Shown: piece by piece, positions 1 to 5,839 of the stretch
Layout of the letters: the number at the start of each line of letters is the position of its first letter
Numbering within the stretch: position 1 is the stretch's first letter
NCBI GenBank assembly: GCA_003485015.1
Contig: DNCN01000062.1
Coordinates: 1-5,839 of the forward strand
DNA from: a bacterium
GTDB lineage: Bacteria; UBA9089
Length of the DNA: 5,839 nucleotides
Reading direction: 5' to 3'
Translations under genes and position numbers: made by a program
Notes under the pieces: model-generated
The model's input: the letters and a program-made list of their open reading frames with translations, nothing else
Databases searched by the model: none
Told to the model about the DNA's origin: nothing

Positions 1-4
1 TCAA

Positions 5-11
5 CCCTCCC
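5..11 (-). promoter_or_regulatory. Possible Shine-Dalgarno sequence of a gene starting just beyond the window
   Basis: GGGAGGG on the minus strand lies four bases from the window edge, 15 bases past the candidate -10 element. With usual spacing a start codon would fall within the first few bases outside the window. No start codon is visible inside, so the gene is not shown. Confidence 0.35.
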
Positions 12-26
12 TACTAAATAGACTTT

Positions 27-56
27 TATATAATGACTATCGTCGATGTGCTTCAA
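27..56 (-). promoter_or_regulatory. Candidate sigma-70-like promoter downstream of accA, reading out of the window
   Basis: On the minus strand TTGAAG (51-56) and TATATA (27-32) are 18 bases apart; each matches four of six consensus positions. They lie in the AT-rich 79 bases after the accA stop and point towards the window's left edge, where a Shine-Dalgarno-like sequence follows. The match is weak and could be chance in AT-rich DNA. Confidence 0.3.
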
Positions 57-79
57 TTTGCCATGGGTTTATTCCATTC

Positions 80-1036
80 CTACTCTTTGCTCTCCTCAAG
101 GAACCTTCCCATCTTTCTGAATTTTTCATATCTCTTAGCCACAAGTAATTCTACTTTAACCTGCTGTAGTTTCCTTAGATGGCACAAAAGGGCCTCTTTG
201 AGCCTTTCGAAGGTTTCATCGTAATCCCGATGGGCACCACCCACAGGTTCTGGGATGATCTCGTCAATAAGATTGAGTCTTAAAAGATCCTTAGAGGTCA
301 ATTTAAGCCTTCCTGCTGCCTCTTCAGCTTTAGATTCGTCATTCCAAAGGATGGCTGCACATCCTTCTGGTGAGATGACTGAATAGATGGCATTCTCTAA
401 CATCAGGATGCGATCACCCACGCCGATAGCCAGAGCACCACCTGAACCACCCTCACCAATGATGACAACAATGATTGGAGTAAACAACCGAGAGAGATAG
501 GCTAAGTTAGAGGCAATTGCTTCTCCTTGACCACGCTCCTCAGCGCCGATACCAGGATAAGCACCTGGGGTATCGATCAGGGTAATGATAGGCTTATGGA
601 ATCTCTGAGCCAATTCCATCACCCTTCTTGCCTTACGATACCCCTCTGGATGGGGCATCCCAAAATTACAGGCTAAGTTACTGGTTGTATCCTTCCCCTT
701 CTGATTTCCAATCAGGATTACTGGTAGACCATCGATCTTGGCAAGCCCGGTAACAATCGCTGGGTCATCACCAAAGAGGCGATCGCCATGAAGTTCAAGG
801 AAGTCCTCAAAGATTCCATCAATATAATTCCTCAACCCCGGCCGTTGTTGGTGTCGAGCCACCTGGACCCTCTGCCAGGGAGAGAGTTTAGTAAAGACTT
901 TTTGTCTGAGCCTCTGTGCCTTTTGCTGTAACCTTTCTATCTCAGCTTTAGATTCTTCCGTCTCCTCTCTGGAGAGTTCCTCAATCTTCGATTCAATCTC
1001 AACTATAGGTCTCTCAAAATCAAACTCTTTATTCAT
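80..1036 (-). CDS. accA: Acetyl-CoA carboxylase carboxyltransferase subunit alpha
   Basis: AccA pairs with AccD to move the carboxyl group from carboxybiotin on AccB to acetyl-CoA, giving malonyl-CoA, the first committed step of fatty-acid synthesis in the cytoplasm. The 318 residues match the family length (E. coli 319). A charged helical N-terminus (about 12-48) leads to ARHQQRPG (60-67), FLELHGDRLFGDD (79-91), GNQKGKDT (110-117), NFGMPHPEGYRKA (124-136), DTPGAYPG (155-162), the oxyanion-type loop GEGGSGGALAIG (194-205), PEGCAAILW (223-231) and EPVGGAH (263-269). All core crotonase-fold motifs are present. The ATG at 1034-1036 starts MNKEFDFERP, as expected for the family, and has AGAGG six bases ahead. 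The same frame is open for 67 more codons up to a GTG at 1237, but that stretch overlaps the preceding gene and is unlike AccA. The stop is TAG. AccD is not in the window and must be encoded elsewhere. Confidence 0.97.
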   Translation of the reverse strand: MNKEFDFERPIVEIESKIEELSREETEESKAEIERLQQKAQRLRQKVFTKLSPWQRVQVARHQQRPGLRNYIDGIFEDFLELHGDRLFGDDPAIVTGLAKIDGLPVILIGNQKGKDTTSNLACNFGMPHPEGYRKARRVMELAQRFHKPIITLIDTPGAYPGIGAEERGQGEAIASNLAYLSRLFTPIIVVIIGEGGSGGALAIGVGDRILMLENAIYSVISPEGCAAILWNDESKAEEAAGRLKLTSKDLLRLNLIDEIIPEPVGGAHRDYDETFERLKEALLCHLRKLQQVKVELLVAKRYEKFRKMGRFLEESKE

Positions 1037-1042
1037 GAAGCA

Positions 1043-1047
1043 CCTCT
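1043..1047 (-). promoter_or_regulatory. Shine-Dalgarno sequence that decides the accA start
   Basis: AGAGG (within AAAGAGGTG) lies six bases before the ATG at 1034-1036 on the minus strand. It supports this start over the upstream in-frame GTG at 1237. It lies in the 64-base gap after the outer-membrane-protein gene, where I see neither a terminator hairpin nor a convincing promoter. Confidence 0.75.
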
Positions 1048-1100
1048 TTCTGGAGATAGGCAGATGGCAACAAGTCGGTGGTTGATTAATGGCCAAACAA

Positions 1101-1817
1101 CTAAAAGAGTGGGTGACTGTATCTAAAAGAGACGAATCGATCAGTGGTATCTCCCACAAACCGAAGACCGATATCGGCCTCAAAGCGCTCAAGGGATAGG
1201 TATCGGATTCCAAGACTGAGCACAGAGCTTTTTCCACTTTTAAAACTTATCCCATCAACCTCACTGTAAAAGAGAAGATAGGGATTTATGGATAAGTCCA
1301 TTCCACCAAAAACACAGACCCCTCTATGCTCAAACTCTCGTAGATCAGCATTAGCCCCAAAGTGCCATTCAACATGCAGATTGCCCAAACGGATAGGTTT
1401 AGTACAGGCAAGATATAGCCCTCTGACCCTCTTATCGCCCTCTTCTCCATAGTCGATAGGATCATATCCAATGGCCATAGGCCAGCCCCCCCCTTTTTTG
1501 GTCAATCGAATCTTAGCCCAGATAACTGGCGGCAACTCAACCTCCATTGCTCTTTTGCCGATGAAATGCCTTATATCTAAAGGGACACCCAACATCACGT
1601 AGTCAGTCAGAGATAGGACAAACCTAAAAAGGAGGGATCCTTCATCATAGATCTTAAGACTGATCCCATACTCGCCTCGGGGATAGAGACGGGCTGTAGG
1701 TGTATTCACTAATTCCATAACCCTTACTGCACCCTCTTCAGCTTCCGCACCCATCCCTGGATAAGAGACTAAAGAAAAGAGTAAGATCAACCCTATAATC
1801 TTGAATATTCTCTTCAT
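1101..1817 (-). CDS. Exported hypothetical protein, probable outer-membrane beta-barrel (YjbH-like)
   Basis: This is a 238-residue protein of unknown function. It begins with a clear signal peptide: basic MKRIFK, a hydrophobic stretch (about 7-18), and likely cleavage after A24 or A26 (GMGA or AEA sites). No further hydrophobic helix is seen. The mature part has alternating polar and hydrophobic segments rich in Tyr, Phe, Gly and Arg, such as RGEYGISLKIYDEGSLLFRF, and ends RYSHPLF. A terminal Phe in such a strand is typical of proteins inserted by the BAM machinery. The segments resembling NTPTARLYPRGEY and MLGVPLDIRHFIG recall YjbH-like hypothetical proteins of uncultivated Gram-negative phyla; that is recollection, not a search result. 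There are two cysteines, C138 and C168, unusual for a barrel. The ATG has AAAGGAG six bases ahead; the stop is TAG. It sits between dnaE (20 bases away) and accA (64 bases away), so is probably co-transcribed. An A6G8 run crosses codons 106-111. A periplasmic protein is the alternative. Confidence 0.72.
   Translation of the reverse strand: MKRIFKIIGLILLFSLVSYPGMGAEAEEGAVRVMELVNTPTARLYPRGEYGISLKIYDEGSLLFRFVLSLTDYVMLGVPLDIRHFIGKRAMEVELPPVIWAKIRLTKKGGGWPMAIGYDPIDYGEEGDKRVRGLYLACTKPIRLGNLHVEWHFGANADLREFEHRGVCVFGGMDLSINPYLLFYSEVDGISFKSGKSSVLSLGIRYLSLERFEADIGLRFVGDTTDRFVSFRYSHPLF
1486..1499 (-). repeat. A6G8 homopolymer run inside the outer-membrane-protein gene
   Basis: The plus strand has eight C (1486-1493) followed by six T (1494-1499), so the coding strand reads six A then eight G. 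In frame it encodes K107-K108-G109-G110 and the start of G111. Runs of this length are prone to length change during replication and to polymerase slippage. Loss of one base would move reading into a frame that stays open to a stop at 1286-1288. Gain of one base would meet a TGA within about ten codons. Whether this is used or is only a sequencing risk cannot be told from one sequence. Confidence 0.6.
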
Positions 1818-1823
1818 CGACAG

Positions 1824-1830
1824 CTCCTTT
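1824..1830 (-). promoter_or_regulatory. Shine-Dalgarno sequence of the outer-membrane-protein gene
   Basis: AAAGGAG on the minus strand lies six bases before the ATG at 1815-1817. It is in the 20-base gap after the dnaE TAA stop, which leaves little room for a separate promoter and supports read-through from dnaE. Confidence 0.75.
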
Positions 1831-1837
1831 TCTTGCT

Positions 1838-4800
1838 TTATTTAAATGAGACTACCCCTTCACCTAACAACTCTTCGATGGTTCCCACCAGGCCATTATC
1901 AAGGGAGATCCCCATGTTGGTGGTAGTGATTATCTCACCGTGGTGGGGGGTAACCAAATGGAGATAGACTGGGATTTCACCCTCAAATCTCTCTAGCACC
2001 TTCTTCAATTGGATGAGGGTCTCTTCCTCCAAGCCTGGGGTGCTCATTCGGATATGGAGTTCTTTGCTCAGCCTATACGACGCTTCACTAAGGGGAATAA
2101 GCTTGTTTGCCTGAATCTTGGGCCGCTCCTCTTTTAGACTCACCTTACCAATAACTAGGATAGGGAGGTCACGAATAACATACTTCTGTTCGCGCTCATA
2201 GAGATCAGGGAAGATCACTACCTCAACACTTCCAGTTAGATCTTCCAAGGTGATTATTGCCATAGCCCGGCCGTCTTTAGTGCTCTTCTTCTTGAGGGCA
2301 TGGATTATTCCCCCCACCGTGACCACCCTCTCTTCCTTTATCTCGTTCAGTCTATCTAAAGTGAGGTCAACATACTGTTCCAGCATTCTCTCATATTGAG
2401 CCAAAGGATGGCTAGTGATATAAAACCCTAAGAGCTCCTTCTCGAAGCTGAGGAGTTTATTCTCTGGCCACTCTTCGATATCAGGTAATCTTTGATGATC
2501 CTCTTCTTTAAAGACAAGATCTTCTTCAAGCCTATCAAACAGAGAGGTTTGTCCAATAGCCCTATCTTGTTGAATATGAGAAGCCATCTTTAAGGCGTGA
2601 TCCAAGATATGAAAAAGCTGGGAACGCTTAGCGCCAGTAGAATCCAAGGCTCCACATTTAATCAGGTTTTCAATGACCCTTTTGTTGACTAGTCTAAGAT
2701 CGATCTCTTCGCAGAAGTCATAGAGGGAACTGAATCTTCTCTTTTTTCTTCTCGCTTCAAGGATGGAGTGGGTAGCCGCTAAACCCACATTCTTTATAGC
2801 AGCTAAGCCAAAACGGATGGCTTGGCCTTCTACTTTAAAGAAGGCATCTGAGGCATTTATATCTGGTGGCAGGATAGCAATACCCATCTTCCGACATTCA
2901 GTAATGTAGGAGGTTATCTTGTCCTGGTTATTCAACTCAGAGGTAAGCAGGGCAGCCATAAATTCAAGGGGATAATGGGCCTTGAGATAGGCTGTTCGAT
3001 AAGCAATAAGGGCGTAGGCTGCTGAATGGCTTTTGTTGAACCCATACTCGGCAAATTTGCCCATCAGTTCATAGATAGCCTTGGCTTTGTCTCGAAGGAT
3101 CCCATGATGACGGGCTCCCTCAATGAAACGCTCTTCCATCTGGTCCATCCTGCTCTGATCCTTTTTGCCCATCGCTCTCCTCAGTTCATCCGCCTCTTCT
3201 AGGCTGAATCCGGCTAATTCACTAGCAATACGCATCACTTGTTCCTGGTAGACGATGACACCGTAAGTCTCCTCTAAGATGGGTTTCAATTTAGGATGGA
3301 TGTACCGGATGGCCTTTTGGCTATGCTTAGAGATGATAAATTCATCTACCATACCTGAGCCGAGGGGGCCTGGCCGATGGAGGGCAAGAAGGGCGATTAG
3401 GTCAGTAAACTCAGTCGGTTTAAGTTTCTTTAGAAGATCTCGCATGCCCGAAGATTCAATCTGGAAGAGCCCTACAGAGTCCACCTTCCGAAGAAGTTCA
3501 AAGGTCCTTTCATCATTGATAGGGATATTGCAGATATCGATCTTGACCCCATGATTCTCTTTTGCCTGTTCAAGGCAGTTCTTGATGGCCGTAAGGGTAG
3601 TAAGCCCCAGAAAATCCATCTTTAGAAGCCCGATATGCTCAATGGAGTCTTTGCTATAGCCTGTGATTACTTGACCACTCTTAGGATCACGATAGAGGGG
3701 GAGATAATTTATGAGAGGATCTTTAGAGATAACCACTCCCGCTGCATGGGTAGAGGCATGGCGAACAAGCCCCTCTAAAGAGAGGGATATCTCGAGTAGA
3801 TCCCCTTTGGCACTAGCCGCCTCCTTCAACTCTGGACTCCTCTTTAAGGCTTCTTCAAGGGTGATGTGGAACTCGGCTGGAATAAGTTTGGCAATCCTAT
3901 CTATCTCGTTGTAAGGATAACCGAGTACCCGACCTACATCCCGCACCACCGCCCGGGCATTCATCTTTCCAAAGGTAATCACCAGAGCCACATGATCTTG
4001 GCCATATTTAGAGTTGACATATTCGATGACTTCATCCCGGCGATCATCGGCGAAGTCAATGTCGATATCAGGAAGGGTTGCCCGTCCTGGATTGAGGAAT
4101 CTCTCAAAGAGAAGTCCATACCTAAGGGGGTCGATATCGGTAATTCCTAAACTATAGGCCACCAAACTTCCAGCAGCCGAACCCCTGCCTGGACCAACTG
4201 GAATATCCCTCCTTTTGGCCTCACTTATCAGGTCCCAGATGATCAAAAAGTAACTAGCATAGCCCATTTTGGAGATGACCTTCAATTCATTAAGAAGTCT
4301 CTCCTCAGCCTCCGGCGGAGGTACCCCTTGATAACAATTCTTAAGCCCTTCAAGAGACAGTCGTTTTAGGTAACTGTCTAAGCTTTCATTGTTGGGGGTT
4401 TTATAATGAGGGAGGTGGATCTTCCCCTCCTGTAATTCTAAGTTACATCTTTTGGCAATCTCTATGGTGTTGGAGATAGCTTGGGGATTGTGAGAGAAGA
4501 GGTCTTTCATCTCCTGGGGGGTCCGAAAGTAGAACTCATCTGAGGAAAAACGGAGTCTATCCTGGTCACTAACGGCTTTATTCGTCTGGATACATAAGAG
4601 GGCATCGTGGGCTTTAGCATCTTCTCTCTTGAGGTAATGCACATCATTAGTGGCAACTAAGGGAATGGAGAGCTCTCGGCCTATCTCAATAAGGACTTCA
4701 TTGACTATCTTCTGCTCCTTCAGCCCTTGATCTTGCAGTTCTAGATAGAAATTTCCATGACCAAAGGTCTTTTCAAATTCTTTGACTATCTGTTTGGCTG

Positions 4801-5272
4801 CTTCTATCTGGTTCTCTAAGATAAGATGGGCGATTTCGCTTTTGAGGCAGCCGGAGAGCAGGATCAACCCCTCACAGTGTTGAGATAGCACTTCTTTATC
4901 GATCCTGGGCCGGTAGTAGAACCCTTCCAGATAACCAATAGTCACCAGCCTCATCAAGTTCTTATACCCTACCTCATCCTTGACTAACAGTGTCAGATGG
5001 TAGGAGACTTCATGGATACCTCGGTATGCCTTGCGCTCCTTTCTTGAATCTGGGGCCACATAGAATTCACAGCCGATAATGGGCTTAATGCCCTTTGCAT
5101 GGGCTTGACGGTAAAACTCAATCACACCGAACATATTGCCGTGATCGGTGATGGCTAAAGCTGGCATCTGGAGTTCACGGGCTCGGCTGATGAGGTCTTT
5201 TAGACGAATGGCCCCATCTAAAAGACTATACTCTGTATGGACATGAAGGTGAACAAAATCTGAATGGATCAT
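1838..5272 (-). CDS. dnaE: DNA polymerase III subunit alpha (replicative DNA polymerase)
   Basis: DnaE is the catalytic subunit of the chromosomal replicase. Counted from the chosen ATG it has 1144 residues (E. coli has 1160). Order of domains: PHP domain (about 1-215) with H10/H12, D43-H44, E69, H92, C142 and D210/H212; polymerase palm and thumb, with the GPGRGSAAGS loop near 360 and the PDIDIDF motif whose D404 and D406 correspond to catalytic D401/D403 of E. coli; the third catalytic Asp, D553, in KMDFLGL; fingers with the HRPGPL and EYGFNKSHSAAYA blocks; helix-hairpin-helix region (about 863-877); clamp-binding motif QTSLF (908-912); OB fold (about 982-1026); and a short C-terminal domain. 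No intein or frameshift is seen. A TTG at 5282-5284 would add four residues, but it lacks an upstream Shine-Dalgarno sequence. The ATG has GGAAG five bases ahead, so I prefer it. The stop is TAA. The gene follows gatB by 24 bases and precedes an envelope-protein gene by 20. Confidence 0.97.
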   Translation of the reverse strand: MIHSDFVHLHVHTEYSLLDGAIRLKDLISRARELQMPALAITDHGNMFGVIEFYRQAHAKGIKPIIGCEFYVAPDSRKERKAYRGIHEVSYHLTLLVKDEVGYKNLMRLVTIGYLEGFYYRPRIDKEVLSQHCEGLILLSGCLKSEIAHLILENQIEAAKQIVKEFEKTFGHGNFYLELQDQGLKEQKIVNEVLIEIGRELSIPLVATNDVHYLKREDAKAHDALLCIQTNKAVSDQDRLRFSSDEFYFRTPQEMKDLFSHNPQAISNTIEIAKRCNLELQEGKIHLPHYKTPNNESLDSYLKRLSLEGLKNCYQGVPPPEAEERLLNELKVISKMGYASYFLIIWDLISEAKRRDIPVGPGRGSAAGSLVAYSLGITDIDPLRYGLLFERFLNPGRATLPDIDIDFADDRRDEVIEYVNSKYGQDHVALVITFGKMNARAVVRDVGRVLGYPYNEIDRIAKLIPAEFHITLEEALKRSPELKEAASAKGDLLEISLSLEGLVRHASTHAAGVVISKDPLINYLPLYRDPKSGQVITGYSKDSIEHIGLLKMDFLGLTTLTAIKNCLEQAKENHGVKIDICNIPINDERTFELLRKVDSVGLFQIESSGMRDLLKKLKPTEFTDLIALLALHRPGPLGSGMVDEFIISKHSQKAIRYIHPKLKPILEETYGVIVYQEQVMRIASELAGFSLEEADELRRAMGKKDQSRMDQMEERFIEGARHHGILRDKAKAIYELMGKFAEYGFNKSHSAAYALIAYRTAYLKAHYPLEFMAALLTSELNNQDKITSYITECRKMGIAILPPDINASDAFFKVEGQAIRFGLAAIKNVGLAATHSILEARRKKRRFSSLYDFCEEIDLRLVNKRVIENLIKCGALDSTGAKRSQLFHILDHALKMASHIQQDRAIGQTSLFDRLEEDLVFKEEDHQRLPDIEEWPENKLLSFEKELLGFYITSHPLAQYERMLEQYVDLTLDRLNEIKEERVVTVGGIIHALKKKSTKDGRAMAIITLEDLTGSVEVVIFPDLYEREQKYVIRDLPILVIGKVSLKEERPKIQANKLIPLSEASYRLSKELHIRMSTPGLEEETLIQLKKVLERFEGEIPVYLHLVTPHHGEIITTTNMGISLDNGLVGTIEELLGEGVVSFK
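2537..2551 (-). other. Beta-clamp-binding motif within dnaE (QTSLF)
   Basis: These 15 bases encode QTSLF, residues 908-912 of DnaE. The known clamp-binding consensus is a pentapeptide like QL(S/D)LF. E. coli DnaE carries its internal motif (QADMF) at a similar place, between the helix-hairpin-helix region and the OB fold. The motif should tether the polymerase to the DnaN sliding clamp. The match is read directly; the function is inferred from the family. Confidence 0.8.
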
Positions 5273-5277
5273 CTCTA

Positions 5278-5282
5278 CTTCC
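5278..5282 (-). promoter_or_regulatory. Shine-Dalgarno sequence that decides the dnaE start
   Basis: GGAAG on the minus strand lies five bases before the ATG at 5270-5272. It overlaps the alternative TTG codon (5282-5284), which has no purine-rich sequence of its own upstream. This favours the ATG, giving 1144 rather than 1148 residues. Confidence 0.6.
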
Positions 5283-5296
5283 AATCTACTTATGGA

Positions 5297-5839
5297 TTAA
5301 AGAGTCAATCTTTCTCTAAGTAGTCTATTGACTAACTCAGGATTGGCCTTGCCCTTAGAGAGTCTCATTGCCTGACCGACAAGGTAGGTGAATGCCTTTT
5401 CTTTGCCTTCTTGGAAGTCTTTTGCTGCCCCTTCGTTCTCTTTTAGTACCTGCTCGACAATCTCTTTGATTCTTTCCTCATCAGCTATCTGGATAAATCC
5501 TCTCTTTTGGATGACCTCCTCTGGGGATTCATGGCTCCTAGTGACCTCCTTGAAGACCTCTTTGGCCATCTTGCCACTGATCGTTCCCTCATCGATCATC
5601 TGAAGGATTCTAGTCAAATGTTCAGGGGGAAGCGCCACCCCGCTTAAGGTTTTTTTACATTCTGAGAGGTAGGCCAATAGTTCGGTCATAATCCAGTTAC
5701 TCAATATCTTTGGCTTTGGATAGAGCTTGAGGCACTCTTCATAAAAATCGGCTAAGGACCTCTCCTGGGTCAAGACTTCAGCATCATAAATGGGAAGCCC
5801 ATGTTCTTCCACAAATCGCTCTCTCCTTCTGCCAGGAAG
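5297..5839 (-). CDS. gatB: Asp-tRNA(Asn)/Glu-tRNA(Gln) amidotransferase subunit B, C-terminal part (5' end outside window)
   Basis: GatB is the cytoplasmic GatCAB subunit that binds mischarged Glu-tRNA(Gln) or Asp-tRNA(Asn) and activates the side-chain carboxylate, so that ammonia from GatA converts it to the amide. Only the last 180 codons plus a TAA stop are present, roughly the C-terminal 40% of a usual protein of about 475 residues. The frame is open to the window edge. It reads LPGRRRERF and then VEEHGLPIYDAEVLT, the typical GatB link from the catalytic cradle to the helical tail. A GTG at 5810-5812 codes for this internal Val and is not a start. The rest matches the GatB/YqeY tail domain that contacts tRNA, with the typical GFIQIADEERI, GKEKAFTYLVGQAMR and KGKANPELVN segments and a normal ending. 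The catalytic N-terminal domain is not visible. The gene lies 24 bases upstream of dnaE, probably in the same operon. Identification is secure; gatC or gatA upstream cannot be judged. Confidence 0.96.
   Translation of the reverse strand, partial: LPGRRRERFVEEHGLPIYDAEVLTQERSLADFYEECLKLYPKPKILSNWIMTELLAYLSECKKTLSGVALPPEHLTRILQMIDEGTISGKMAKEVFKEVTRSHESPEEVIQKRGFIQIADEERIKEIVEQVLKENEGAAKDFQEGKEKAFTYLVGQAMRLSKGKANPELVNRLLRERLTL

Noticed and set aside
39..47. Small palindrome ATCGTCGAT after accA
   Set aside because: A four-base stem with a one-base centre cannot form a terminator and is expected by chance.
33..224. Plus-strand 63-codon frame overlapping the accA 3' end
   Set aside because: No clear ribosome site, mostly antisense to conserved AccA codons, Ser/Leu-rich composition typical of a shadow frame.
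1037..1100. Possible terminator or promoter in the gap between the envelope gene and accA
   Set aside because: I found no GC-rich stem followed by a T run, and no pair of elements with acceptable spacing; only short imperfect complementarity around GGCCATTAATC.
1037..1237. accA frame open for 67 codons upstream of the chosen start, to a GTG at 1237
   Set aside because: The added residues do not look like AccA, overlap the end of the envelope-protein gene by 137 bases, and the ATG at 1034-1036 has a good Shine-Dalgarno sequence and gives the normal family length.
1286..1471. 61-codon TTG-started frame inside the envelope-protein gene
   Set aside because: It is the +1 frame of that gene with no independent ribosome site or family likeness. 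It matters only as the frame entered if the A6G8 run loses a base.
3279..4150. Plus-strand open frames opposite dnaE (3279-3554, 3711-3914, 3866-4150)
   Set aside because: They lie wholly antisense to highly conserved dnaE codons, overlap one another in part, and their products look like complements of coding sequence.
5388..5603. Plus-strand 71-codon frame opposite gatB
   Set aside because: Antisense to the conserved GatB tail domain, Ser-rich shadow composition, and no ribosome site.

Overview
This window is a stretch of bacterial housekeeping DNA, and all of its genes read on the minus strand. In transcription order they are the 3' part of gatB (right edge), dnaE, a small gene for an exported, probably outer-membrane protein, and accA. 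I see no mobile element, CRISPR array, tRNA or rRNA. No gene points to a new defence or biosynthetic system.

Layout (transcription runs from high to low coordinates). 5297-5839 is the last 180 codons of gatB, the tRNA-dependent amidotransferase subunit B. After 24 bases comes dnaE, the replicative DNA polymerase III alpha subunit (1838-5272). After 20 bases comes a 238-residue protein with a signal peptide and a beta-barrel-like sequence ending in phenylalanine (1101-1817). After 64 bases comes accA, the acetyl-CoA carboxylase carboxyltransferase alpha subunit (80-1036). The last 79 bases are AT-rich and noncoding. They carry a weak candidate promoter and a Shine-Dalgarno-like sequence for a gene that would start just outside the window. 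The gaps are short, each inner gene has its own Shine-Dalgarno sequence, and no terminator hairpin is visible between genes, so one co-transcribed operon is likely.

Organism. GatB implies that Gln-tRNA(Gln) and/or Asn-tRNA(Asn) is made by the indirect amidation route. DnaE has a complete PHP metal-binding set, unlike the degenerate one in E. coli. The exported barrel-like protein suggests a cell with an outer membrane. Base composition looks moderate, slightly AT-rich by eye. The 238-residue protein resembles YjbH-like hypothetical proteins that I recall from uncultivated Gram-negative candidate phyla (Desantisbacteria, Omnitrophota or Aerophobetes type). This placement is an impression and not a determination.

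The genes do not form one pathway. They link tRNA amidation, chromosome replication and the first committed step of fatty-acid synthesis, all needed in proportion to growth. dnaE next to accA is a known bacterial arrangement, as in E. coli. What is less ordinary here is the envelope-protein gene between them, which carries an A6G8 homopolymer run in its coding strand.
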